DNA of 64,000 bases, from positions 41,211 through 105,210 of the forward strand of contig QCNK01000002.1 of NCBI GenBank assembly GCA_003210135.1, given 5' to 3'. The notes under the pieces were generated by a model. That model made no database searches and was not told the DNA's origin. It saw only the letters and a list, made by a program, of their open reading frames with translations. The stretch comes from Prochlorococcus sp. AG-424-P23 (GTDB lineage: Bacteria; Cyanobacteriota; Cyanobacteriia; PCC-6307; Cyanobiaceae). How positions within the stretch are numbered: the first letter of the stretch is position 1; every line of letters starts with the position of its first letter. Shown in pieces: positions 9,410 to 19,282 of the stretch. The position numbers and the translations under genes are program-made.

Positions 9410-10195
9410 GTGAATAATAAGCTCTCCTTAAAAAATATTAATGTCAAATATGGAGAGAGCCTAGCTTTAAAATCAATAAACTTGGATATTTACAAAGGTG
9501 AATTTGTAGTCCTTCTTGGATCTTCTGGGGCAGGTAAATCAACTTTACTAAGAACAATAAATCAATTGAATCCATTAACTTCAGGAGAGTTAGATTTTTT
9601 TGATTTAGGAAAAATAAGAAATAAAAAAGATCTTCAGAATTTAAGAAAAAAAACTGGGATGATATTTCAACAACATCAGTTGATTGAGAGAAATACTGTT
9701 TTCCAAAATGTTTTAACTGGTCGACTTGGATTTCATTCATTACTTAGAAGCATTTTACCTCTTCCAAAATTTGATCAAGAACTTGCTCTCGATTGTATAG
9801 ATAGAGTTAACCTCTTAGACAAAGCGCTTGTAAAAGTAAAAGAATTAAGCGGAGGACAACAACAAAGAGTTGGAATTGCTAGAGCTTTAGCTCAAAATCC
9901 TTCGTTGATTTTGGCAGATGAACCAATAGCTAGTCTTGACCCAAAAACTTCCCATCAAGTTTTATCGATGCTTAAAGATATTTGTAAGAAAGATAATATA
10001 TCAGCATTAACTAGTCTTCACCAAGTTGATTTTGCTAAAGAATATGGAGATAGAATTATTGGCTTAAGTCATGGGAAAATAGTTTTTAATGGTAAATCAG
10101 ATCAACTTTCAGACGAGATTTTAAAAAATATTTATTCATCTTCACCAATAACAGAAGAAACAAATTTTACCTCAAATGAAGTGGTAATGGTTTAA
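9410..10195 (+). CDS. ptxA: phosphite/phosphonate ABC transporter ATPase (PtxA/PhnC)
   Basis: GSSGAGKSTLLRTINQLN, LSGGQQQRVGIARALAQNP; first gene of the ptxD-containing cluster; GTG start. Confidence 0.93.
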   Translation: MNNKLSLKNINVKYGESLALKSINLDIYKGEFVVLLGSSGAGKSTLLRTINQLNPLTSGELDFFDLGKIRNKKDLQNLRKKTGMIFQQHQLIERNTVFQNVLTGRLGFHSLLRSILPLPKFDQELALDCIDRVNLLDKALVKVKELSGGQQQRVGIARALAQNPSLILADEPIASLDPKTSHQVLSMLKDICKKDNISALTSLHQVDFAKEYGDRIIGLSHGKIVFNGKSDQLSDEILKNIYSSSPITEETNFTSNEVVMV

Positions 10196-10207
10196 AACCA
10201 CTTCATT
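10175..10207 (+). other. perfect 11-bp-stem intercistronic hairpin between ptxA and ptxB
   Basis: AATGAAGTGGT-AATGGTTTAAA-ACCACTTCATT, followed by A-rich, not T-rich, sequence. Confidence 0.75.
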
Positions 10208-10209
10208 AA

Positions 10210-11106
<897 letters not shown>

Positions 11107-11143
11107 AAAATCACTTTAAAAATACAAATAAAAAAATTATTAA

Positions 11144-11941
11144 ATGGATAAATTCAAAAGAATTTTAGAGGTCGAAAGGAGGACTTGGAAAAAACAATTT
11201 TTCAGGATTCTCATAATTTTGATATTTGTATTTTCTTCTTTAGCAGTTGTTGGTCTTTTCGATTTTGAAAGGATAAGTACAGGTATTCCGGCAGTTTTAA
11301 AATTACTGCCGGAAATGTTTCCTCCTGATTTCTCAAGAGCTGGAACTTGGTTTAAACCTTTAATAGACTCTTTGGCAATGAGTATCGCAGGAACTTCGAT
11401 TTCTGTTTTTTTATCTTTAGTTCTATGTTTTTTTGCTGCAAGAAATACAACTATAAATCCAATTGTTTACAACTTAGCAACACTAATTTTAAACGTCACA
11501 AGAGCTGTTCCTGAATTAATTTTAGGTATTATTCTAGTTGCAATGATTGGCTTTGGTGCTCTACCGGGGACATTGGCATTAGGTCTTCATTCTGTTGGAA
11601 TGTTAGGTAAATTTTATGCTGAAGCTATTGAGCTTTGTGACAAGGAACCTATAGAAGCAGCTAGAGCTTCTGGCGCAAGTGATCTACAAGTTATTGTGCA
11701 TAGCATTCTTCCTCAAGTTTTTCCTGCTATGGCTGATGTTACTTTTTATAGATGGGAATACAACTTTAGAGCTTCAATGGTTGTGGGCGCTGTAGGGGCT
11801 GGTGGTATAGGTTTAGAGATCATAAGTGCTTTGAGGATAATGGATTATGCTCAAGTATCAGCTTTATTAATAGTAGTTTTAGTCGTAGTAACTGTATTAG
11901 ATAGCATGAGTAACTATCTCAGGAAATCAGTATCTGAATAA
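11144..11941 (+). CDS. ptxC: phosphite/phosphonate ABC permease (PtxC/PhnE)
   Basis: Multiple TMs; NVTRAVPELILGIILVAMIGFGALPGTLAL; EAARASGASDLQVI EAA motif. Confidence 0.93.
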   Translation: MDKFKRILEVERRTWKKQFFRILIILIFVFSSLAVVGLFDFERISTGIPAVLKLLPEMFPPDFSRAGTWFKPLIDSLAMSIAGTSISVFLSLVLCFFAARNTTINPIVYNLATLILNVTRAVPELILGIILVAMIGFGALPGTLALGLHSVGMLGKFYAEAIELCDKEPIEAARASGASDLQVIVHSILPQVFPAMADVTFYRWEYNFRASMVVGAVGAGGIGLEIISALRIMDYAQVSALLIVVLVVVTVLDSMSNYLRKSVSE

Positions 11942-11951
11942 TTCTCATAAA

Positions 11952-12908
11952 ATGAAAAAGGTTGTTATTTCCAATAAAGTTCATACTGAAGTTATTGAGT
12001 TATTAGAAAAAAATTTTGAAGTAATTAGTAACCAAAATGATAAACCTCTAACTTATGAAAAATTAAAGTTCTTATGTAAAGATGCACATGGTGTGATGGT
12101 ATTCATGCCAGATAGAATTGATAAAAACTTTTTAGATAATTCAAAAAATTTAGAGATCATCTCTGGAGCACTAAGAGGATTTGACAATATTGATTTGGAA
12201 GAGTGCATAAAAAGAAATATTAAATTTACAATGATCCCAGATTTACTTGCTTCGCCAACAGCTGAGTTAACGTTGGGACTTCTTATTGGTTTATCAAGAA
12301 ATCTACTAATAGGTGATGAATATGTTAGATCTGAAAAGTTTAAAGGTTGGGAACCAAAATTCTTCTCAAATGGGATTGAAGGGAAAAATGTTTGTCTTCT
12401 GGGTATGGGTAAATTAGGGGTTGAAGTAGCTAGGAAGATTAAAGGTTTTAATGTAAAACTTTTTTATCATGATTTACAAAAATTAGATTCAATAGATGAA
12501 CAACAACTAAACACCGAATATCTGGAATTAAATGATCTTTTTGAGAAGGCTGATTATTTGGTTATTCTTTTACCTTTGAAAAACGATACTTACCATTTTA
12601 TTAACTTTGAAAATATTTTAAAAATAAAAAAAAGTTGTTTAATTATTAATACTTCAAGAGGTTCTGTAGTAGATGAGAGTGCAATTGCACAAGCAATTAA
12701 TTCTGGGCACATAGGAGGATATGCTTCAGATGTCTTTGAATTTGAAGATTTATCGATAAAAGATCGACCAAAAAAAATTAATCAGGAATTATTAAATTTA
12801 AAAGATAAGACTTTTTTTACTCCTCATCTTGGCTCGGCAGTTGATAAAGTTAGACTTTTTATTGAATTAGAAGCTGCTCAAAATATTATCAACTTTTTAT
12901 ATCATTAA
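11952..12908 (+). CDS. ptxD: phosphite dehydrogenase (D-2-hydroxyacid dehydrogenase family)
   Basis: AHGVMVFMPDRID, GALRGFDNIDLEEC, PDLLASPTAELTLGL, LLGMGKLGVE, NTSRGSVVDE, GGYASDVFEFED, TPHLGSAVDKVR align with remembered Pseudomonas stutzeri PtxD motifs; downstream of ptxABC. Confidence 0.93.
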   Translation: MKKVVISNKVHTEVIELLEKNFEVISNQNDKPLTYEKLKFLCKDAHGVMVFMPDRIDKNFLDNSKNLEIISGALRGFDNIDLEECIKRNIKFTMIPDLLASPTAELTLGLLIGLSRNLLIGDEYVRSEKFKGWEPKFFSNGIEGKNVCLLGMGKLGVEVARKIKGFNVKLFYHDLQKLDSIDEQQLNTEYLELNDLFEKADYLVILLPLKNDTYHFINFENILKIKKSCLIINTSRGSVVDESAIAQAINSGHIGGYASDVFEFEDLSIKDRPKKINQELLNLKDKTFFTPHLGSAVDKVRLFIELEAAQNIINFLYH

Positions 12909-13314
12909 TAGTTTTATACATTTTTATATAAGAGATATTTTCTTTTTTGAAATAATCACCTTCAGATAAAAAACCGAATTTTTCATAAAACATTTGGGCT
13001 TTTTTTCTAGAAAATAAATAAATATAATTTATGTTTTTTAATTCTAAGAAAGAAATTGAATGACAAATTAATTTAGACCCAAATCCTTTTTTTTGATAAG
13101 CAGGTTTTGTGGCCATTTTTCTAATTCTTGCTTTATTTTCTTTCATGAAAAGTGAAATTATTGATATTAATTCCTCTTGTTTATATAAACCAAAATGTGT
13201 CCCATTTTTATCATCTTCAAGAATACAAAATTCTCTTTTTTTATCTGGCCAAATAGCTTCATGCCTTATATCAATAGTTTGATTAGAATATATTTTTCTA
13301 ATTGAAATTGGCAT
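12889..13314 (-). CDS. GNAT family N-acetyltransferase
   Basis: RKMATKPAYQKKGFGSKLICHSISFLE acetyl-CoA motif. Confidence 0.85.
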   Translation of the reverse strand: MPISIRKIYSNQTIDIRHEAIWPDKKREFCILEDDKNGTHFGLYKQEELISIISLFMKENKARIRKMATKPAYQKKGFGSKLICHSISFLELKNINYIYLFSRKKAQMFYEKFGFLSEGDYFKKENISYIKMYKTINDIKS

Positions 13315-13332
13315 TCTTAATTATCTTTTCTT

Positions 13333-13351
13333 CTTAAATTTATCTTAATCA
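13333..13351 (+). promoter_or_regulatory. candidate partial Pho box upstream of phnY*
   Basis: CTTAAATT-tat-CTTAATCA, 36 bp before the GTG start of the dioxygenase. Confidence 0.45.
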
Positions 13352-13386
13352 TAAATGTTTAATATCTTGTTAAGACTTGTATTGAG

Positions 13387-14124
13387 GTGCAATCAGTTTT
13401 GAACAATATAAAATTAAAATTCGATAATGACGGATTTATAGTTAATGAGAACCTAATAAATCAAAGTGATTTAGAGGCAATTGAAAAATGGATTAGTGAA
13501 CTTAACGACTCTAAAGAGGTTAACCATCATTATGAAAAAACAGTTAATGGTAAAGTGCTTTCAAGAACAGAAAACTTTGTAAGCTCGCATACATCTTTTA
13601 GGGAATTTCTTTTAAGTTCATCAATAAAAGATTATTTAACTATGCTATTTGATGATGAACCAATATTATTCAAGGAAAAAATAAATTATAAATACCCAGG
13701 GGGAGCTGGATATGCACCTCATCAAGATGCTCCTGCTTATCCTTTTGGGAAAAAACACATAACAATGCTATTAGCTATAGATGACTCTGATATAAATAAT
13801 GGATGTTTGGAATTTGCAAGAGGTAGAAATAATGAGGGCATAATAAATATTGATGAAAAGGGGTGTATAAATTCACTAACCGCAGAAAAATTTGTTTGGG
13901 AGAAGATACCTCTTAAAAAAGGAGGCGCAGTATTTTTTGATTCTTTTGTTCCTCACAGAAGTTCAACAAATAAATCTAGTCGTCCAAGAAGAGCGCTCTA
14001 TGTTACTTATAATGCTAAAACTGAAGGCGATTTAAGAAAAGATTATTATGACTTTAAAAAGAACTCTCTTAAAGATGGATATGTAAGTTTAATAGGTCAC
14101 TTTGAAGGAGAAACAATTAAATGA
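13387..14124 (+). CDS. phnY: Fe(II)/2-oxoglutarate dioxygenase of the PhnY* (phytanoyl-CoA dioxygenase) family
   Basis: YAPHQDAPAYPFGKKHITMLLAIDD (HxD) and FFDSFVPHRSSTNKSSRPRRALYVTYN (distal H/R); overlaps phnZ. Confidence 0.88.
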   Translation: MQSVLNNIKLKFDNDGFIVNENLINQSDLEAIEKWISELNDSKEVNHHYEKTVNGKVLSRTENFVSSHTSFREFLLSSSIKDYLTMLFDDEPILFKEKINYKYPGGAGYAPHQDAPAYPFGKKHITMLLAIDDSDINNGCLEFARGRNNEGIINIDEKGCINSLTAEKFVWEKIPLKKGGAVFFDSFVPHRSSTNKSSRPRRALYVTYNAKTEGDLRKDYYDFKKNSLKDGYVSLIGHFEGETIK

Positions 14125-14726
14125 AATACAAAACTATTAAAAACTTCAAAAACAAATTACAAAATTCTGATAACAATGAATTTGTAGATTTATTATTTGA
14201 CTTTATTAAGGAGGAAGGAAAAACTAATTATGATGAATCAGTCACTCAATTACAACATAGTCTCCAAACAGCTTCACTCGCTCGCACTGAAGATGGCAGA
14301 AGGCATATAGTAATTGCTTCTTTGTTACACGATATAGGTCATCTTCTAATCGATGAAAATGACTCAAAAAATGATTTCTTAAAAAAAGATCTTAACCATG
14401 AAAATATTGCTTCAAATTTTTTAAAAGATTTTTTCTCTGAAGAAATTACAGAAAGTATTCGCTTACACGTTGTAGCAAAAAGATATTTATGCTCAATCGA
14501 TAATTCTTATTATGAAAGTTTATCTAAAGCATCTAAAAATAGTTTTCAGGTACAAGGTGGTGCTTTAAATAAAGAAGAGATTAATGAACTAGAAAATAAT
14601 AAATACTTCAAAGATGCAGTTCGATTAAGAAAATGGGATGATAGAGGAAAGGTTTCTCTAAAAGAAGTTGAAGAATTAGATACTTATAAAGAAATGATTG
14701 TTGCTGAAAGATTAGCTATCTATTAA
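14121..14726 (+). CDS. phnZ: HD-domain mixed-valent diiron oxygenase PhnZ
   Basis: QLQHSLQTASLA, ASLLHDIGHLL, HVVAKRYL, YYESLSKASKNSFQVQGG, RKWDDRGK agree with remembered PhnZ motifs. Confidence 0.92.
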   Translation: MKYKTIKNFKNKLQNSDNNEFVDLLFDFIKEEGKTNYDESVTQLQHSLQTASLARTEDGRRHIVIASLLHDIGHLLIDENDSKNDFLKKDLNHENIASNFLKDFFSEEITESIRLHVVAKRYLCSIDNSYYESLSKASKNSFQVQGGALNKEEINELENNKYFKDAVRLRKWDDRGKVSLKEVEELDTYKEMIVAERLAIY

Positions 14727-15117
14727 AAATATATTCATAGCTTATATTTATAGATTCTTTAAGAGAATTGCTTATGAATGATGATTCAATTTTTTCTTTT
14801 ATAAAGTTCTTTATTTTTAATTTCTTAATAAGTGGAAGGCATATTTTACAATGCAAGGTTGAAATTTTATTATTTTGAACATCACTTTTAGAGATAATGT
14901 CAACATAAAAACTTTTTGATTCAATATTATTCTTTTCTAGAATTATTCCAAGAGTTGTTGAAATACAAGAAGCTAAAGATGCAGACAATAGATTTGAGGG
15001 TTTAGTCTGTTCGCAAGAATCATGTAAATTTCTATTCGAATTTGTTTTTATTTTTAAATGATTTTCAAGGATAATTTCACTCTCAAATTCACCTACATAT
15101 TTCGCCTTAATTGACAT
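14716..15117 (-). CDS. OsmC-like protein
   Basis: Cys in PSNLLSASLASCISTTLGI; OsmC/Ohr fold motif. Confidence 0.8.
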   Translation of the reverse strand: MSIKAKYVGEFESEIILENHLKIKTNSNRNLHDSCEQTKPSNLLSASLASCISTTLGIILEKNNIESKSFYVDIISKSDVQNNKISTLHCKICLPLIKKLKIKNFIKEKIESSFISNSLKESINISYEYIFNR

Positions 15118-15141
15118 ATAAAAATAGTTATTATTAAGAGC

Positions 15142-15171
15142 TTATTATGGATAAATTAAGTTAAGATTAAG
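15142..15171 (-). promoter_or_regulatory. candidate Pho-box-like repeats between osmC-like and acr3
   Basis: On the minus strand CTTAATCT-taa-CTTAATTT-atc-CATAATAA: three 8-mers with 3-bp spacers, the third degenerate. Confidence 0.45.
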
Positions 15172-15216
15172 ACCAAAAAATTTTGCTAAATTTAATAATT
15201 GATTAAAAAATTTTAA

Positions 15217-16227
15217 ATGCAATTTTCTGATAGATATCTAAGTATTTGGGTTTTATTAGCAATGTGTATTGGATCTTTATCCGGTTATTTATTTCCTAAT
15301 TTATCTCAATTTATAGGGGGATTAGAACTCTCAAGAATAAATCTTCCAATAGCAATTCTTATCTGGGGAATGATTTTCCCAATGATGTTATCAATAGATT
15401 TCAAGTCAATAATAAATTTGAAATATAAGATTAAAGGATTTTCTATTATCCTTTTTATTAATTGGTTAATAAAACCAGTTTCAATGGCAATCATCGCAGC
15501 TTCTTTTTTATATTTTTTATATGGTAAGTTGATAGATCCTATACTTGCTAAAGAATATGTTTCTGGAATGATTCTATTAGGAATAGCACCATGTACAGCA
15601 ATGGTTTTTGTCTGGAGTAATCTAGCTAAAGGCGATCCTTTATTTACTTTAATACAAGTAGCTATTAATGATCTAATATTAATTTTAGCCTTTCCATTAT
15701 TGTCAAAAATTCTTTTAGGATTTAATAGTATAGATATCCCGTTAGATACTGTTTTCGGTTCTGTAATAATCTTTATTTTGGTACCACTTTTTCTAGCAAT
15801 ATTTTTAAAAAATAAAATCTATAGCGAAAAAAGAATAAAAATTATTTTGAATAAAAGTAAAAGTTATTCGTTGTTTTTTTTAATTCTTACAGTCTTTTTA
15901 TTATTCTTTGTTCAATCAAAATCTATATTACAAAATCCTATTCATATAATCTTAATTTCAATTCCATTAATAATACAGACTCTTTTTATTTTTTATTTAA
16001 CTGCTTTTTCAATGAAGTTTTTTGGGCAAAAGTATTCTATTTCCTGTCCAGGCTCGATGATAGCCGCTTCAAACTTTTTTGAACTCGCAGTAGCTGTATC
16101 GATTACTCTTTTTGGTGTTAATTCAGGAGCTGCTTTGGCAACCATAGTTGGGGTACTAGTAGAAGTTCCTTTGATGCTTTATTTAGTAAATATTTCTAAG
16201 TCTTCCAAAATACTATTTATAAAGTAA
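15217..16227 (+). CDS. acr3: ACR3-family arsenite efflux transporter
   Basis: FPMMLSIDF, GIAPCTAMVFVWSNLAKGDPLFTLIQVAINDLI, FFELAVAVSITLFGVNSGAALATIVGVLVEVPLML. Confidence 0.94.
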   Translation: MQFSDRYLSIWVLLAMCIGSLSGYLFPNLSQFIGGLELSRINLPIAILIWGMIFPMMLSIDFKSIINLKYKIKGFSIILFINWLIKPVSMAIIAASFLYFLYGKLIDPILAKEYVSGMILLGIAPCTAMVFVWSNLAKGDPLFTLIQVAINDLILILAFPLLSKILLGFNSIDIPLDTVFGSVIIFILVPLFLAIFLKNKIYSEKRIKIILNKSKSYSLFFLILTVFLLFFVQSKSILQNPIHIILISIPLIIQTLFIFYLTAFSMKFFGQKYSISCPGSMIAASNFFELAVAVSITLFGVNSGAALATIVGVLVEVPLMLYLVNISKSSKILFIK

Positions 16228-16313
16228 TATTTTCTTCAAGTTTTTTCTTTTTAAGCAACTGATCCCAACAATCTTTATCAATCAGCCTTATTTAATATAA
16301 AAAAAGATTTATC

Positions 16314-17018
16314 TTACCAAGGAATCTCTGAGCTGTCCCATGCAATAAATTTTCCACTAGATCCTGGATTTTGATTTTTAATAATATTGATCAAAAATTG
16401 GGATGATTTTTCTTTACTAAATAATTTATGTTCTGGAACAAATTTGTGAAAAGGTCTAGATAGATCAGTATCTACTGTCCCTGGATGAAGCAATGTAATA
16501 GTAGCCTTTGGGAAACGTCTAGCCCATTCAATACTTAAAGACTTAAAAAACTGATTTTGCGCAGATTTTGCAGCTCTATATGAATACCAACCTCCAGTTT
16601 GATTATCTCCAATGCTGCCCACTCTTGCACTTATACTTGCAAAATTAAAATCAAAATCTTTTGGTATAAATTCTTCAATAGTTTTAGCTAATAGAATAGG
16701 AGAAAAGGCATTTATTGAAAAACTTTCAATCATATTTTTTTTATCAAGATGTTGTAATCTTTTTTCTGGTTGAAGAGAATCACTATGAAGTCTACCTGTA
16801 GCATTAACAACTAGCCTTAATTTTGAAGGGTGATTTGATATTTTATTTTTTAACTGCAAAAGGGATTCAGAATCCTCTATGTCTAATTCCCAAAAAGAAT
16901 TAAATTCACTATTTCTTCCACACAAAACAACATCTAAATCTTTTTCACTTTCATGCAGATCATTAGCTAGTTGTGTTCCAATTCCACCTGCGCCTACAAC
17001 TAAGGCTAAGCCTTTCAT
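16314..17018 (-). CDS. short-chain dehydrogenase/reductase
   Basis: N-terminal Rossmann GAGGIGTQLAND; GGWYSYRAAKSAQNQFFKSL (YxxxK); HPGTVDTDLSRPF. Confidence 0.88.
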   Translation of the reverse strand: MKGLALVVGAGGIGTQLANDLHESEKDLDVVLCGRNSEFNSFWELDIEDSESLLQLKNKISNHPSKLRLVVNATGRLHSDSLQPEKRLQHLDKKNMIESFSINAFSPILLAKTIEEFIPKDFDFNFASISARVGSIGDNQTGGWYSYRAAKSAQNQFFKSLSIEWARRFPKATITLLHPGTVDTDLSRPFHKFVPEHKLFSKEKSSQFLINIIKNQNPGSSGKFIAWDSSEIPW

Positions 17019-17099
17019 TTTATTAAAAGTAACTTAATTGATTCTAAGAAACTTTTCTTGTGATTTGCGTAAATATCTTTCTTATTTGAATAGGAAATT

Positions 17100-18635
17100 T
17101 TATTGAGATTTACTTTTTTCTTTTAATAATTCATAAGCTATTTTTCTATCATCAAAATTAATAACTTTATCATTGAGAATTTGGTAGTCTTCATGTCCTT
17201 TTCCTGCAATTAAAACAATATCTTTTTTATTGGCACATTTAATAGATTCATTTATTGCTTTAAATCTATCAATTTCAATTGTTATTTTTTCTCTTTTTTT
17301 TATACCCATCAAAATATCATTTATTATCTTTTGGGGTTCTTCTGATCTTGGATTATCTGAAGTTATAAAAAGTTGATCAGAAAACTCTTCAGCTATTGAT
17401 CCCATTAAAGGCCTTTTACTACGGTCTCGATCTCCGCCACAGCCAAAAACAGTTATGAGTTTCCCTTTACAAAGTTTTTTAATTGATTGCAAAACTTTTT
17501 TTAATCCATCAGGAGTATGGGCATAATCAACAATTACTGTTGGAAGTGATCGTAAAACGACATCATTATCAATTTGTATTTTCTCCATTCTCCCAGGAGC
17601 ACCAGGGAAAGATTGAATTAACTTTGATAGATCTTTTAAAGAAAAATTTAGTTTATACAAAATTGTTATTGCTTGAATTGCATTCATTAAATTAAATTCA
17701 CCGACAAGTGGAACAAAAAGTTGAATTTTTTCTCTAGGTGTATGAAAAATACAAGTGGAACCACTTTCAGTAAATTTTTTATCTGTTACGAAATAACATT
17801 CATCATTTTCAAATTCAATGTCAGTAATCTTTGTCGAGACTAATGAAGATTTTTTTTCAAGATCAGATGATAATTTAGATATCCTAGGGTCATCATGATT
17901 TAATACACAAATTCCATCTTTTTCTTTTAAGTAAGGTGGGAAAAATAATTTTCTTTTTGTTTGAAAATATGATTCCATATCTGAGTGATAATCAAGATGA
18001 TCTTGAGTTAAATTAGTAAAAATAGCCGCCTCAAATTCGCATCCTGATATCCTGTTTTGAGCAATAGAATGAGAACTTACCTCTAATATCGCATATTCAG
18101 ATTCTGCCTCAACAGCAGCATTTAATTTCTTTTGAAGTTTATCGGCGAAATCAGTTGTATGAGAAGCCACTTCTGAAAAGCCAGGCCATCTATTGAGCAA
18201 GGTCCCAAATAATGCAGTCTTTTTCCCTAATTTTTTTAAAAGATATTCCAATAAAAAAGTAATTGTCGTTTTTCCATTTGTACCCGTAACACCAATAAGT
18301 TTTAGTTTTCTTGAAGGCCTATTCCAAAACTCAGCGACTATTTGACCAAAAATATAATCTAAATTATCCTCTATAACCAAAATCCTTTCTCGATCAATAG
18401 ATCCAATTTGTTCTTTTGCCGCAGACCCAATAATGGCTGCCTCTGCGCCATTTTCAATTGCCTCAATACAGTATTTTCCTCCATCAACATTTAAACCAGG
18501 CATACCTAAAAATAAAGTTCCTTTTTGAACTTCTTTAGAGTTAAAAGAAATATTATTGATTTCATGATCGATTAAATCTAATGAAGGAATAATTCCTACC
18601 AAATCTAAAAGTTTATGTAATTTTATAGATCTCAT
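17100..18635 (-). CDS. murE: UDP-N-acetylmuramoyl-tripeptide synthetase
   Basis: GVTGTNGKTTITFLLEYLL, NLTQDHLDYHSDM, DNPRSEEP, AGKGHEDYQ. Confidence 0.97.
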   Translation of the reverse strand: MRSIKLHKLLDLVGIIPSLDLIDHEINNISFNSKEVQKGTLFLGMPGLNVDGGKYCIEAIENGAEAAIIGSAAKEQIGSIDRERILVIEDNLDYIFGQIVAEFWNRPSRKLKLIGVTGTNGKTTITFLLEYLLKKLGKKTALFGTLLNRWPGFSEVASHTTDFADKLQKKLNAAVEAESEYAILEVSSHSIAQNRISGCEFEAAIFTNLTQDHLDYHSDMESYFQTKRKLFFPPYLKEKDGICVLNHDDPRISKLSSDLEKKSSLVSTKITDIEFENDECYFVTDKKFTESGSTCIFHTPREKIQLFVPLVGEFNLMNAIQAITILYKLNFSLKDLSKLIQSFPGAPGRMEKIQIDNDVVLRSLPTVIVDYAHTPDGLKKVLQSIKKLCKGKLITVFGCGGDRDRSKRPLMGSIAEEFSDQLFITSDNPRSEEPQKIINDILMGIKKREKITIEIDRFKAINESIKCANKKDIVLIAGKGHEDYQILNDKVINFDDRKIAYELLKEKSKSQ

Positions 18636-18643
18636 ATAAAAAA

Positions 18644-18946
18644 TTATTTATCCAGAATGGTACTAATATTTTTTTGAAACCAATTCTTTAATTGATCATC
18701 TTTTAATCTTGGAGAAATGCGTGGCAATTCTATAATCTCCTCTGACCTAATTCCTTCAACAGCAATAACAGGTACTTCATAATCATATTTTTTATATTTA
18801 TCTTTATATAAATCGACCCTATCAATATCAATTTCTTTGAGCTCCTCTAGATTAGGGAATAACTCATTAAGATTTATTTTTGCTAGTTTATTTTTTAATG
18901 AATCACATAGGCAACATCCCTGCCTAACAAAAATAAATATTTTCAT
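18644..18946 (-). CDS. glutaredoxin-like protein (DUF836)
   Basis: VRQGCCLCDSLKNKL; VPVIAVEG. Confidence 0.8.
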   Translation of the reverse strand: MKIFIFVRQGCCLCDSLKNKLAKINLNELFPNLEELKEIDIDRVDLYKDKYKKYDYEVPVIAVEGIRSEEIIELPRISPRLKDDQLKNWFQKNISTILDK

Positions 18947-18950
18947 TCAT

Positions 18951-19187
18951 TTAGTCAGGCACAGGGTCACATCCACAGGGGGTTAAAGGATGACATCTGC
19001 TTAATCTTCTTAAAGTTAACCACCCTCCCTTCCAAGGTCCATGTCTAGTAATTGCCTCATATCCATAAGAGCTGCAACTTGGAATAAATCTGCATCTTGG
19101 TCCAAAAAAAGGAGAAAACCACTTTTGATAAAACGAAATCATAAAAAGAAGTACAGAAGTAATTGATTTATTAATAGTTTTGAACAC
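18951..19187 (-). CDS. yidD: membrane protein insertion efficiency factor YidD
   Basis: YQKWFSPFFGPRCRFIPSCSSYGYEAI...GGWLTLRRLSRCHPLTPCGCDPVP. Confidence 0.97.
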   Translation of the reverse strand: MFKTINKSITSVLLFMISFYQKWFSPFFGPRCRFIPSCSSYGYEAITRHGPWKGGWLTLRRLSRCHPLTPCGCDPVPD

Positions 19188-19282
19188 TTTAATGATGTAA
19201 AATAGTAGCTCAGTAGTAATTTAGTTTAATTGAATTTAATCAATTATCCAATTTATTGCAATTTTCTATTTAATTTAAAATT

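Noticed and set aside
6804-9740. Antisense ORFs 6804-7085, 7484-7702, 8023-8271, 9444-9740
   Set aside because: All lie opposite identified genes (ArsM-like, aminotransferase, ptxA).
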